NCBI RefSeq assembly: GCF_000350225.1
Contig: NW_005178701.1
Location: forward strand, 124,001-188,000
From: Chondrus crispus
Lineage: Eukaryota > Rhodophyta > Florideophyceae > Gigartinales > Gigartinaceae
DNA length: 64,000 nt
Direction of reading: 5' to 3'
Shown here in pieces: positions 10,506 through 20,290 of this stretch. Every line of letters starts with the position of its first letter. Within the stretch, counting starts at the first letter, position 1. A program made the translations under genes and the position numbers. The notes under the pieces are model-generated. The model did not search any database. It was not told the DNA's origin and worked only from the letters and a program-made list of their open reading frames with translations.

Positions 10506-11300
10506 TCAAATCCAGCGCGTGGACGTGACACAACTCTGCTGATGCCGCGCTAAAACCCCACTGCTCGCCTCGATCTTGCGCTTGCGGTCTTGCAGGACGG
10601 CGGCAAGCCCGCTTGAGAGGCTGATAGGCTTGGAAGAAATAGTGGCCATCTTCTTGATGCGCCCGGTGACCTGCTCCTGGAAAGCCCGCACTGTGGGCAG
10701 GTCGCAGCACACGGGTGCGGTCGCGTCGCGCGGCCACTGCGCCCCGAACGTGAACGGAAACGGGCCCGAAGCCAGCTTCAACTGCGTCGCCTGGTTGATC
10801 TGCCGCTCGTCCAGGATCACGCGCGACAGGTCCCAGTCCGCGCTAGCGCAGAGCGCCTTCGAGCGACCCGTGGCCAAGCGCTCGCGAGAGGCCCGCGCAA
10901 ACGCGCTTTCAGCCTGCCCGTCCTTGCGACGCTTCTTCATCCTGACCCCCTCCCAGCTGCCCCACCCTGGCAGCACTTCTGCGCCCAAGTCCACAGCCTT
11001 GGGGGAGAGTCCGTCCGATTTCACCCTCCTTCATCGCATCAAAGTCTGGCTTGTCAGTACCCCCTGCTCCGAAGAATGCCTTTGCCACCAGATTCATCCG
11101 TACCATGTCGTCATCTCACTCTCGTCCTCAGCATCATCGCGTCTGACATCCGCTTTCGTTTCCTTCCTGTGCGTCGTTGTCTTTGCTTCCTCATCGTTTT
11201 CATTTTTGAACCTCGTTTCTTGCTTGTAATCTACTACCGAGGTCGTCGGTGTTGTCCCCGTTCCGCTCCTCTTGCACGTCTTCTTACCATTCTGCTGCAA
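10506..11300 (-). pseudogene. utp14: Utp14 C-terminal fragment (SSU processome)
   Basis: The minus-strand frames reproduce the C-terminal half of Utp14, the nucleolar U3-snoRNP protein that activates the helicase Dhr1 during 18S rRNA processing. An acidic block (DDAEDESE) is followed by NLVAKAFFG, then the family signature LPGWGSWEG near 10960, VILDERQ, the GPFPFTF block, TVRAFQEQ and ATISSKPI, with the stop at 10506. Two single-base breaks interrupt it (near 11100, and at a G run near 11020). A splice-acceptor-like CTGCGTTGCAG precedes it. Only ~260 residues exist, whereas Utp14 is usually 700-900. The next 170 bp upstream are non-coding and then the methyltransferase gene begins, so the N-terminal two thirds are missing here. 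Either it is a truncated duplicate, or a distant 5' exon has been separated by rearrangement. Confidence 0.65.
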
Positions 11301-11467
11301 CGCAGTAGGGACCTAACTGAGAGCTGAGAAAATTGACAGCAGAGCTGTGCTTACTGAGTGCACTAAGTCGTGATTTATTCTTCGTTGTCAAAGCGGACCA
11401 TTGACAGATGTCAAGGACTTCAGACAAAAAACATCCTGCACTACCTAAAGAGGCCAGGAAGAAACTT

Positions 11468-13222
11468 TTACATGCGGGCTGATCTCGCTACCATCTTCCA
11501 GCATGTGAGGGAGCAGTATCCCGGCTCGCCATTCGCTGGCTCGCTCCACAAATCCAGCTTCTTTGCCGCAGTGCTCATCCATACCTTCCCTGCACACATA
11601 TCATGCAGACGTCCACCGCCATTCGCATCACTCGCGCACGCCATGTTCCCGCATTTCATGTCAAACGTCAGCTCATCATCACTGAGAACTGCGCAGATGG
11701 AGGCTGCTGCGCATCTAAACCCTCTGGCAGCTGTCATCCTCCGACCCCTCCTCTTGCGCATCAATGGCAAATTTCTGCTCGAAGACATTTGATCAAGTAG
11801 CTGCAGAAGTTGCTGATCCGTGTCAGCATCGCCGCCGGCAATCTCCATCTTTTGCTTCTTCGTAGGCGGCTCCGCCTCTTCCCTTTCGTCGTCTTTGCCG
11901 ATTTTTATTATATCGCAGCCATCACGAATTGCGCTCCTTGCTCCTTCACCGCTGCCTGGCTCAACATTTGCATCGATTTCGCTCGCATTTATCATGTCTT
12001 CATCACCAGCGTGGCTCTCTTGTTCAGAAACGGATCCTAAATGGGATGAGACCTCGGCTTTTTCAGGTCCTTCGTCGGAGGAAGACTCCGGCAACGTGTT
12101 TTTGCGACGCTGGAGATGTTTCTTCGCTCCTTGCATCATCTTACGTTTCTCTAGAAGCTGCAAAAGCAGCGGTGCGGATGCGTCAATACAGTCGAAGTCA
12201 ATGTCCGTCATTACAGCAGGAGATCCGAGTTCAAGCGCAGCAATCCCGGCTGTACCTGTTCCGCACATGCAGTCGTACCAGAGCCCGCCGGGCTTGCAGT
12301 ACGCAAGACCCAAGTCTTTCAGGAGGTCTATCGACTTCTGCTCAGGACGAATTTGCTTACGGCGCCGCGAGCCGCGCGGCGCACGGAGCCCAGAGGTCTG
12401 AGTGCTGTAGACGTCGTCCGTATCGAGGTATCCCTCAAAATAGGAGTTCCACAGGAACTTACCCGAAAAGGGACGGACATGGTCGATAATATTCACTGTT
12501 CCAGCTCGCGTCGTATGTTTAAGATATGAATAGGGCTGGTCCAAATGCGTAAATCGATCGATGCTTTTGTAGAGCACAAGAACCAGTTCCTGTCCGTTAT
12601 CCGGTCTCATCATCTTCCCAGGCGCTCGTCGCCGAAGCACTACTTCCCTTTCGATGGTAATTGGTATTATGTTGAAGTAAACCGGACAACTGGAGCCCAT
12701 GTTCTGTAGCGTTGTCACAATTAGGACATAGGTCTGCCATGAACAGAAAAGCAGTATATTCCCACGCGTTGCATAGGCCTCTGCTGCATGAGTTACGACT
12801 CGCTTCACATCTTCCGCCCTAATAAAGTCTCTAGTGCCCTTTGATACGCCAATATTATAGGGTAGATCGACAATGACGAGCATTGCTCTGCCTCGAACAT
12901 GATCTCCAAAGTACGATTTTGATGAGAATAATTCGAACGACTCGCGGAACATTTCGATATTCATGCAAGAGAGCTTTTCTCTTGCTACAGCGAATGCTTC
13001 GATGTTGAGCACCTGCTTCCCTTTCGGTAGGGGCATCTGTAGAGCCGTGGGTGAGCCTGGAGTGTTTGGATCATTGGGTAATCCCGGCGTATGTGGAGCA
13101 CTCTGAACATCGTAATCAGAAAGGGGGCCTTCCCCATCAGATAATTCTGGCTGAACCGGTGCAGGACCACCGGTTTCGCTGTCGCCCATTTCATTTTTTT
13201 CTGCGACCCCGTTTCGAGACAC
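11468..13222 (-). CDS. DNA methyltransferase, DPPY-first order, Zn-cluster tail
   Basis: This 584-residue frame holds the hallmarks of an amino-group (N6-adenine/N4-cytosine) DNA methyltransferase. Motif IV appears as VDLPYNIG at residues ~118-125 (bacterial enzymes usually have DPPYNIG). Motif I is DCMCGTGTAGIAALELG at ~317-333, followed by an acidic turn MTDIDFD. Motif IV precedes motif I by ~200 residues, the beta-type permuted order. Residues ~350-470 are acidic, K/E-rich and probably disordered. The tail has a Cys/His cluster (CGNMAC...HDMC...GYCSLTC) that could bind zinc. The frame opens with GTG, not ATG, and stays open upstream into the end of the ParB-like gene, so this may be the C-terminal part of one fused protein. 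DLPY in place of DPPY leaves activity uncertain. Nuclear 6mA/4mC writing is inferred only. Confidence 0.7.
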   Translation of the reverse strand: MSRNGVAEKNEMGDSETGGPAPVQPELSDGEGPLSDYDVQSAPHTPGLPNDPNTPGSPTALQMPLPKGKQVLNIEAFAVAREKLSCMNIEMFRESFELFSSKSYFGDHVRGRAMLVIVDLPYNIGVSKGTRDFIRAEDVKRVVTHAAEAYATRGNILLFCSWQTYVLIVTTLQNMGSSCPVYFNIIPITIEREVVLRRRAPGKMMRPDNGQELVLVLYKSIDRFTHLDQPYSYLKHTTRAGTVNIIDHVRPFSGKFLWNSYFEGYLDTDDVYSTQTSGLRAPRGSRRRKQIRPEQKSIDLLKDLGLAYCKPGGLWYDCMCGTGTAGIAALELGSPAVMTDIDFDCIDASAPLLLQLLEKRKMMQGAKKHLQRRKNTLPESSSDEGPEKAEVSSHLGSVSEQESHAGDEDMINASEIDANVEPGSGEGARSAIRDGCDIIKIGKDDEREEAEPPTKKQKMEIAGGDADTDQQLLQLLDQMSSSRNLPLMRKRRGRRMTAARGFRCAAASICAVLSDDELTFDMKCGNMACASDANGGGRLHDMCAGKVWMSTAAKKLDLWSEPANGEPGYCSLTCWKMVARSARM

Positions 13223-13248
13223 CTGAGCGACGTTACTCCTTCCCTCAG

Positions 13249-14490
13249 CTACGCGGCATCTTGTCGCGCTGTCCTCCCCCCCGCCCGTGCCGCCTGCAGG
13301 AGTGCGGGCGGGATCATGTGGGAGGTGTCAGCAGCTGTTCCCTGGTCTGAAATCTGCTCTGCAATCAATTTGTCTGCCGCGCCAGTGTTCACCATATGCA
13401 GCAGCTCGCGACGAAATTCACCCGTCGGGGTTTTCTCTGGTACTGTACAGTTCTCGTCCACTGCCTCGAGGCCAGCATCATCGTTCACGTAGACATTGTA
13501 GCCCAGATAGCCGAGTAGCCGAGAAATATGCGTGGACGTTACGGTCATGGCAAAGCTAGCAGCATCCACCTGTGATTTTGTCACCGCCCCGGTATCTTTC
13601 TTGAGAAATTTCACGCGCGTAATCAATCTCTTTTGCTGTAGGCTAGTCAGCTTGTGAATCCCAGCTGCCTTCGTGTTTGAAGACGTCCAGAGATTTTCGT
13701 ATCCGATCTCCGTCATCACGCTCTGCATGAGGTGGAGCGCCGGCCAATGAAACTTCCGTGCAATCTGTAGGCGTTGCCGAAATGTGTTCTCAGATTCAAA
13801 TCCCTGAGCGGGAGAAGAGGCAAACTTGGAATTGTCCGAAACGTGGGCATAGGCTGCTACATCCTTTCTGCGGCCATTACTGGCAAGAGAATGATACATG
13901 TCCATGGCCCGTCGCACGAGGTGTAACTCTCCATCTACAGCTCTGACTTGGTCGAGAAGGTGCTTGCCAGCCACAAGCATATCCGCGTAGGTGAGCTTCA
14001 CGCGATTGGATGACGCGGCATTAAGCATCGTTCCCAGCATAACCATGGAATGCCTGCTGCACGTTCGGAGCAGTCGGGCTTGTGGCCGCATCTCCTTGAA
14101 GTCCTTGCGATCTTGTGGAGTGGGAGCCTCCTCTGCCAGCATAACCAGGGCTTCGAGCAACGCGGCGCCATCGCACACACCATACCATACATTTCCCGTC
14201 TTTTCCCCCTCTTGGATTGCGCGCTCCGCGGTTGGGTCGTCAACGGCCTTGCCGGCTTGAACGAGATCCGACGGCAGCGCCTTGTACACAGTCAGGGCCG
14301 CGGAAGCTGACACAAAAGACAGAGTTGAGATGCTGTGGGCGAGCGCACGTACACGAGATTTAGAGACAGCGCGAATGCGCGCACCAGGCACACACCTCGC
14401 CGGGTCAACGTGCACGAAGCCGTCAAACATGTCGGCGAAAGACATTGCGCTCTCGGCCTCATGACCATCACCGGCCGGCAGGCTTTCCAT
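13249..14490 (-). CDS. ParB/sulfiredoxin-like protein next to methyltransferase
   Basis: 413 residues from ATG 14490. Residues ~30-110 resemble a ParB/Srx fold: FVHVDPARCVPGARIR, then VRALAHSISTL (the S-I helix after the basic residues), a strand ALTVYK and a CDGAALLEALVML block, matching the GxR/DGxHR region followed by a helix. The rest is helical, with FRQRLQIARKFHWPALHLMQ near residue 240 as a possible DNA-contacting segment. In bacteria and phages, ParB-like domains are often fused to DNA methylases, and here a methyltransferase begins 26 bp downstream on the same strand. The two frames differ by one base, and a G7 run lies 27 nt before this stop. Upstream of the ATG the frame stays open with coding-like sequence (EDYDQKQFARF), so the true start may be in an earlier exon. 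The fold call is by pattern only. Confidence 0.55.
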   Translation of the reverse strand: MESLPAGDGHEAESAMSFADMFDGFVHVDPARCVPGARIRAVSKSRVRALAHSISTLSFVSASAALTVYKALPSDLVQAGKAVDDPTAERAIQEGEKTGNVWYGVCDGAALLEALVMLAEEAPTPQDRKDFKEMRPQARLLRTCSRHSMVMLGTMLNAASSNRVKLTYADMLVAGKHLLDQVRAVDGELHLVRRAMDMYHSLASNGRRKDVAAYAHVSDNSKFASSPAQGFESENTFRQRLQIARKFHWPALHLMQSVMTEIGYENLWTSSNTKAAGIHKLTSLQQKRLITRVKFLKKDTGAVTKSQVDAASFAMTVTSTHISRLLGYLGYNVYVNDDAGLEAVDENCTVPEKTPTGEFRRELLHMVNTGAADKLIAEQISDQGTAADTSHMIPPALLQAARAGGRTARQDAA

Positions 14491-14625
14491 TTCGCCGACT
14501 TCGAGCAGATGTGCGATAAATCTAGCAAATTGCTTCTGATCGTAGTCCTCTGCAAGCGAGCTGCTGCGCGATGCGTCCTCACTCGATGTTGTAAAGGATC
14601 CAGTGCCATCAGCACAGTGAGATGG

Positions 14626-14666
14626 CTCAGCTAGGCTGAGTTGGCCTGCTTCATGCGAAGCAGGCC
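14626..14666. promoter_or_regulatory. Two adjacent palindromes at 5' end of ParB-like gene
   Basis: CTCAGC-TAG-GCTGAG (14626-14640) is followed two bases later by GGCCTGCTTC-ATGC-GAAGCAGGCC (14643-14666), a perfect 10-bp stem. They lie 136-176 bp upstream of the ParB-like ATG, within the in-frame extension. They could be a binding site, an RNA hairpin or chance. Confidence 0.5.
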
Positions 14667-14699
14667 AGCACAGCCTAGCCGACGCTGATCACCACGTGA

Positions 14700-15940
14700 C
14701 CGTCGCCACGTAGAGAAGTTGACGTGTTCATCAGCTCATATCCATATCCCCATAACACTGTCAGCAAAGAACGAATAAACGATACTCGGTGTTTGGAAGA
14801 GGCAAAAATATTAGCCAAGGCAAAGAATATCGACATTTCGGGATATCATACCCTTACTTACAGCGATCTGAGAGTTATGACAGTGTTTTTTTCCGAAGTT
14901 TTACGATTTCCTTCTGCCAACAAATATATTTGGACCTCTTATGACCTGAATAAACATTATCGGGTGCTTGCTGACAGTGGGTTCAGTCTTCGTCAATCGA
15001 AACAACGGCAGCGTGGATTCCGAGCGAAGAAATGTAAACAGTGGACAGGATTCGGCTCATGCGTCTGGGAGGGATCCTCGCGAGCCAAAAAATGTGAAAG
15101 TTGAGTTCGAGAAAGTTGGAGTGGAGCATTGTACACAGAACACTGGGAGCCATATATTTAATCTTTCACCCTTCCCCCTTCCTAGCCCCTCTTTACTTTT
15201 GATATTCAATTTCCAAGCCTTCCGTCCCCGTCTCCGCACTTGGTGCGTTTCCGCCGCTATCGTCATTCCCTGGTCGCCTTCCAATGCGTGATTTGCCGGT
15301 GACGGCGTCCCCGAGCACCCACACATTCGCTTGAGCTTGGCGACCAGTTTTTCCGCCTCGCCTTCCTCCATTCTGCGCCGCGATCCTGACGTGCGTTGCT
15401 GCACTTGATCGATCTCCCGACATCTCCGTTTGAAGATGAGGACTGATATGGCCTACCTAAGCAGGATTCCATGTATTATTCATAGGGGTATTTGTTCGTT
15501 CCCTCTCACGGGAAGTTTATATGCGATTGCTGGGGATATACAACATCTCTGTCACCCGTTTATAGTTTGCCGGGAACTGACAGATGTTGACGCATGGAGA
15601 CAGTTCAAGCAGGACTAATGTGCTGAGCGAGGTGTGCATATAACAACAACATGGAACTGGATTTGAAGATAACGACATGAAATCTCCCTTCTTATTTCTC
15701 TCCAACTCATAGTCAACTTCGGAGCTCCGGGCACCATTTTCGTCATAGAAATCCGTCTCTTCCTCCCACAAACCGTTGTAACTATCATCCGCAAATCAAA
15801 AAACCGCTATCGACGGCGTTATAACGCCGTGTGCAGAGTCTGAATATTCATAAACTGCACTAAATCTCCGCGAAAGCCTCGGTCCGTCATTTTTAATCCA
15901 TGAGCGCGCTGCCGAATACTTTCTATCCTCGCTTGCTGAT
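14700..15940. other. Gene-poor segment between ParB-like and DUF7869 genes
   Basis: No family is recognised. A 126-codon plus-strand frame (14724-15104) has no recognisable motif. A minus-strand patch near 15680-15780 reads like a short acidic exon (LWEEETDFYDENGARSSEVDYE) but cannot be linked to a gene. ACGGCGTTATAACGCCGT at 15813-15830 is a perfect 18-bp palindrome. Confidence 0.4.
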
Positions 15941-17748
15941 CTAGCCACCAGCATCTCGAGATTCACACGTGACTAACGTCCTCGATATTTCTTTTTGTAC
16001 TTTCACTGGGAGCTGCCCGCTCCGGAGAAGCTTAGGAAATTTGCAGAGAACGGAATCGACATAGATTTCGTCAGCATCGCCAACTGCAGGGCAAAATTTG
16101 GCTGTCAGCTCTGCGACTCCATTTTCGGGTTCCATCCATTGGACCCACAACACCGCGATGCGTTGCTCTTGCCCAGGAACAGGATTGGTCTTTTTCCGCT
16201 TCACTATCGCTCCAATCCAGAATCTCCCGAACTTGAGCTGGGTGACGTGCGGTCGGACCACAACAAGATCTCCCACATTGTACTCCACGCCCGCGATCGG
16301 TATCTCATCCATGTCGAAGTCATGCTCCTCATCTTCAGAGCCTGGCGAGAGCGACTCTCCGCATCGCCCATCAGGCAGCCGTTCTCTCATGTATACTGCA
16401 TCGCGTGTGTAATGCCCGTTCATCTCTGGACAAGTGCTTAGGTTCCAAGGGCATGGAACTTCGCCACCAAGTGTCAGTCTTGCGATGAGAGTTCTAAGAG
16501 CTTCCATGCTCGCCTGGGAACCGATCCGACGTTCAACTGCCTGAATGCGTCGCGTCATCCTGTGCGCGTCTTCTGTAGTGCTCTTCTTGCGTACAAGAGG
16601 AGGAATTGTCATTTTTCGTAGGTCCAAACCTAAGCCTGGGCGCAGAAACCCCCCCGGCAGCCCAGAAGACAGTAGAGACACGGAACTCTGCGAAATTGGC
16701 CAAAGCTTGACCTCACACGTAGAGGCACCTGCTGCGTCAACTGTGAATGAGAACTCGTGGTACACAGTAAATCCACTGAGCTCTGAGGACGGTCGAAGAA
16801 GCCTATTAACCTCGAACAGAGCTTTCGTGTTGATAGTTGAGTCAATATGTGATATGATCGGCTGCGGAGTGAAGCTCTCTCCAAGCGCGGCATGTAATTC
16901 AGGAATAGTGCATATGTTCTTATCACGGATGCCTGCCCCAGTCCTAGAAAACATCTGATCAATGTCCTCATGAGTGTGACCTTTAGGCAGATAACGTGCC
17001 ACTACTTTTTTGAATACTCCTCGAACGACAAGCAGCTCAAAATACCCATGAGTCAACGAGTTTTTGTTCTCGCGGGTGCAGTTGTCGAGTTGAACAAAGA
17101 GCACGGGCGGTAATATGAGATCCAAGGCTTGTAATCGGTTACTCTCTGACGTAATAACTCTGTGAATCACCTCGACTACAAGGTTGGATCCAGTTAGATT
17201 GTAGTCCTCCGCAGTGAACAAAAATGCTCCGGCACCAGCTGACTTCCCTCCGTGGTTCAGTACACCAATGAGATGTATGGGAATACCCAGCCCAATTGAA
17301 GAAGCCTTCGATTTGCTCGCAAAATGTGGCAATGCATACTTCACTTGATCAGCGCCGTCTACAATCAAGGAAATCGTCCTGTCAGAGCGGAGCTGCGCTT
17401 CGTCTCTTGTCGCGTAGTACATGGCACGACTTGCAAGTACGAACTGGATATGCTCTCCGCAGCGTATCCTCTCTTTGCTCCGCGGTCAGAGGTCCATCCA
17501 AATCTTCATCAAACTCGACGCATGTATCACACCTAGCAAACCCGTGCAGTCGTCTCGTCTTGATCTCAGGTGCAACCTCCTTCCAGGTCCGCACGAAGTG
17601 CGTGTAACAGCGTGGGAGGCGACCAAGCGCCCTCTCCTGTTCACAGTAGTCTTCCCACACCTCTATTTTGTTGCGTTGTGGGAGATGGAAAACATCGCGC
17701 TCCGGACTGTGGTCAGCGTCTCTAGATTTCACTCCGAGAAGATACGTA
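15941..17748 (-). pseudogene. DUF7869-type protein, 5' end cut by LTR
   Basis: The C-terminal ~490 residues carry the family core: SLIVDGADQ, LPPVLFVQLDNC..ENKN and LPKGHTHEDIDQMFSRTG. This D...DN...HTHEDID pattern is typical of DUF7869 proteins, which are abundant in transposon-rich algal, oomycete and animal genomes and are suspected, not shown, to be DDE-type. The N-terminal part lies in the neighbouring frame (17419-17748) with a FARCDTCVEF Cys pair. One extra base near 17450 separates the two frames. At 17748 the frame runs straight into the family-C LTR, so the start is lost. A C-terminal block (YNVGDLVVVRPHVTQ...WIGAIVKR) looks like a Tudor/BAH-like barrel. Function unknown. Confidence 0.6.
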
Positions 17749-18396
17749 TGTCGTGCCCTACAGCCACGGGTGGCGGCTGTAGGCAGAGCGACGCGCGTTC
17801 GGACGCGTAAGGAAATTCGGGAGACCACCCGGTGGATGACCGGAACCGGGATCCGGGCGCGGCTTGCGCGGTAGAAAAGTAGCAACGTAGTCAGCAATAA
17901 AGAGGATGAATTAAAGGAAAAACAGAACTAACAGAACGGACAGCACAGTAATTAACGTAGCGCTCGCGCGGTTGGGGTCGACGCGCGCGGGGAAGGCAGT
18001 TGGGATTCCAGGGGTGTAGATGGCTCGGTCGGTATGGGCGAGCCAGTACCGAGTCGAGGCTACAACCTGGAATCCAGAAACTAAGGTAAAAGACCCGAGG
18101 CTTCGTGCCTCTTTACTTTGATCATCATCGGGTTGACTATATAGTCCCCGTCGCCGTCATGGCGAAGCTAAATTATACTGTAATTTAGAGTAACTAGAAT
18201 ATAACGGGTGTAGCCGCGAGGGACCAAGTAACGGCCCCTATAGACCCGACAGGTGGCAGAGGGCTCACACGTGTCCACCGGTATGGTCCGGCAGAGAGAC
18301 AAGAGTCCACGTGTACCCGTGGTACACCTGGTGGCGGCGAGCGCGATTTTGGCGAGATTAGGACAGCTGTCCCGGTACCGAGTACAGTGCACTACA
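17749..18396 (-). repeat. 3' LTR of chromovirus C
   Basis: 648 bp, reading TGTAGTGCACTG...GGGCACGACA on the minus strand. It is nearly identical to 28575-29223, with a few dozen differences (for example AAATAAAGAGGATGA against AATAGACAGGGTGA). ACTATATAGT near 18138 is the TATA candidate. Two CACGTGT motifs are present (18267, 18307). Confidence 0.85.
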
Positions 18397-18410
18397 AATC
18401 CCCCTTCTTA
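18397..18410 (-). other. Polypurine tract of chromovirus C
   Basis: The minus strand reads AGAAGGGGGATT directly before the LTR start TGTAG. The same layout flanks LTR F (AAGGGGGTC|TGTAG) and LTR D (AGAAGGGGGATA|TGTAG). Confidence 0.8.
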
Positions 18411-18532
18411 GAGAACCACGCGTCCCCGCGTACAGGTACTGTAGAAATCATCGCCGAATTATCGGGGGGGTTTCTTTCTTTTTGGACCAGCGGCCGCGGG
18501 TAAACTGAAAGCGTGGGTTTCTGCAAGCCAGC

Positions 18533-20290
18533 TTGTCGGAGGCGGTCTTCCTCAATATTCCAACTTTCCATCTAGCGCGGCCGGTTTGTCTTCGCCTTCC
18601 TCTTGTAGTTTCCTCCGCGCAGTCCACGCTGTCACGGTACGCGGGACGGAACGAGTTGTCATCGGAGAGGCGTCTTGCCCGGGTCGGGGCAGCGACGATG
18701 GATCGGTTCCGCAACCCCTACGGGGATGCGGGGAACACGGAGGAGGTAGAGTTGCGGGGGTGGCCGTCCCCTCGATTGCTGCGTGGCAAGGGCATGTCCG
18801 ACGATCCCTTGCTATTCGAACGGGCTCCATTCCTTGCTCCCGAGGGGTTACGGGACACACATCTCGTGCGGTCGTGCGCGGATGTGACCGGTGCTCTCCC
18901 CCGGGGTCTCAGCCTACGAGCTGTATGGTCACGCAATTTTTGCTACCGTCTCGTAGTGGACGGCGAGCATGTCTGGTCGAAATACCGCCGTATTGGGCGT
19001 GATCGACGTCAGAGATACGTAGCGTCGTTGGTTCGTCGGCTGTCGAGGACGCCGTGCAATCGCCCAATTCCCGTAGAATGGGACTTTGATACGTGGGCGT
19101 GTCGTACAGAGGGCAATCGCGGTTACGTCGCCAATCTGCGGCGATTGTTAGATCATCTACCGGAACGAGTTGAGGAGCCGGGGATCGCATACATGGCGTA
19201 GGATAAGCCGATCCTCCCACCTTGCTACGAGAGATACGTAGAACGGGAAAGCAACCCCGGGTATCACGACAAGCTCAAATACGAGCGTCGGATGCGCAAC
19301 GCTCTCGGCGTGTTTGTCGCCTATGAGTGGATCGAAGCGACGAATTTCGAGCCGCGTTCTCAGTATGAGCGGTATCCTCAGATACCGCATTGGTTTTCGC
19401 AGTACGAAGTCCCGGCGGACTTCGTTGCGGAGGTCCCACCTTGTCTGGTGTATTTCGGCTTGAGTCTGAATGACTCGCCGCAGTCTCCGCGTTGGATGAT
19501 TTTCCTCAGCGAATGGATCGCTATCGTGGCGAAAAGGTTCATTTGGTCATCGCTGGACGGCCGGTTATACGTGTTGCCGACCATGATTGTCCGATGGTTG
19601 CGCAAGCTAGACTTGGAAGGGGTCCTTGGTGGGGCTTAGGTTTGCGAGCAGCTGAATACGCTGCTCGATCTTCATGACCGGGTTGACTGGCCACGGGTGC
19701 CTTATTGTCAGGGCCACCATTACGATCGCTCTGATCGCGCGAACGCATCCCCGGGAAGGCGAGACGACGCCGGCGAACCGAACGCCGGTAATTGGATCCG
19801 GCTCGACCCGGGGTCGTTTACGAGCCTTCAACCGGAATTAATGCAGGGGCCTCTGGTCCCTGTGTCAACGGCAGTAGTTGCGCCGCACACACCCCGCGAG
19901 GGTCAAGACTCGGCAAGTCAGCCGGGCGGACCGGTACGACCGGAGGCTCCCCTGGGGGGCGAGAGCCCGACAGTTGGGGAGCAATCGCGATCGGTGACTT
20001 CGAAAGGGGAGTCGGGTGTACGGCGGCGTATGTTTGCCGAGTTGGGCGTCTCCGAGGACGAACTCTTGAAATTAGTGAGCAACGCCGAGTTTGTAGCGGG
20101 AGTGAAGCGCCTCAAGACGGCGGTGGATGCGGGGGTTACCACGGTCGTGGTGGACACCCCGATGGGAGGGACGGCTCCGGCGGTGGCGACGGTCCCGGGG
20201 GACCCCCTCGATTCTGAGGAGGGGTGGATCCCTTCGGATGCACCAGTGGCTCCTGTCGCCGGGGTCGAGGATGATCTCGTCGACTTATGA
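18533..20290 (+). CDS. Antisense ORF between pol and 3' LTR of element C
   Basis: On the strand opposite gag-pol, one frame runs from 18533 (first ATG at 18698, MDRFRNPYGDAG) to 20290 and is broken only by two TAG codons, at 19199-19201 and 19637-19639. Coding-like sequence continues in the same frame after each: DKPILPPCYERYVER after the first, VCEQLNTLLDLHDRV after the second. The total is ~530 residues from the ATG. The N-terminal part is R-rich with paired aromatics (AVWSRNFCYRLVVDGEHVW). The middle has SPRWMIFLSEWIAIVAKRF, and the C-terminal third is acidic, P/G-rich and low-complexity. I recognise no fold. Antisense extra ORFs at this position are known from some plant gypsy elements (Retand, Grande, RIRE2 types). 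TAG readthrough or mutation are both possible. Confidence 0.5.

Noticed and set aside
14724-15104. 126-codon plus-strand ORF
   Set aside because: It has no recognisable motif, a non-ATG-like context and a shift to basic repeats at the end; not enough to call a gene.
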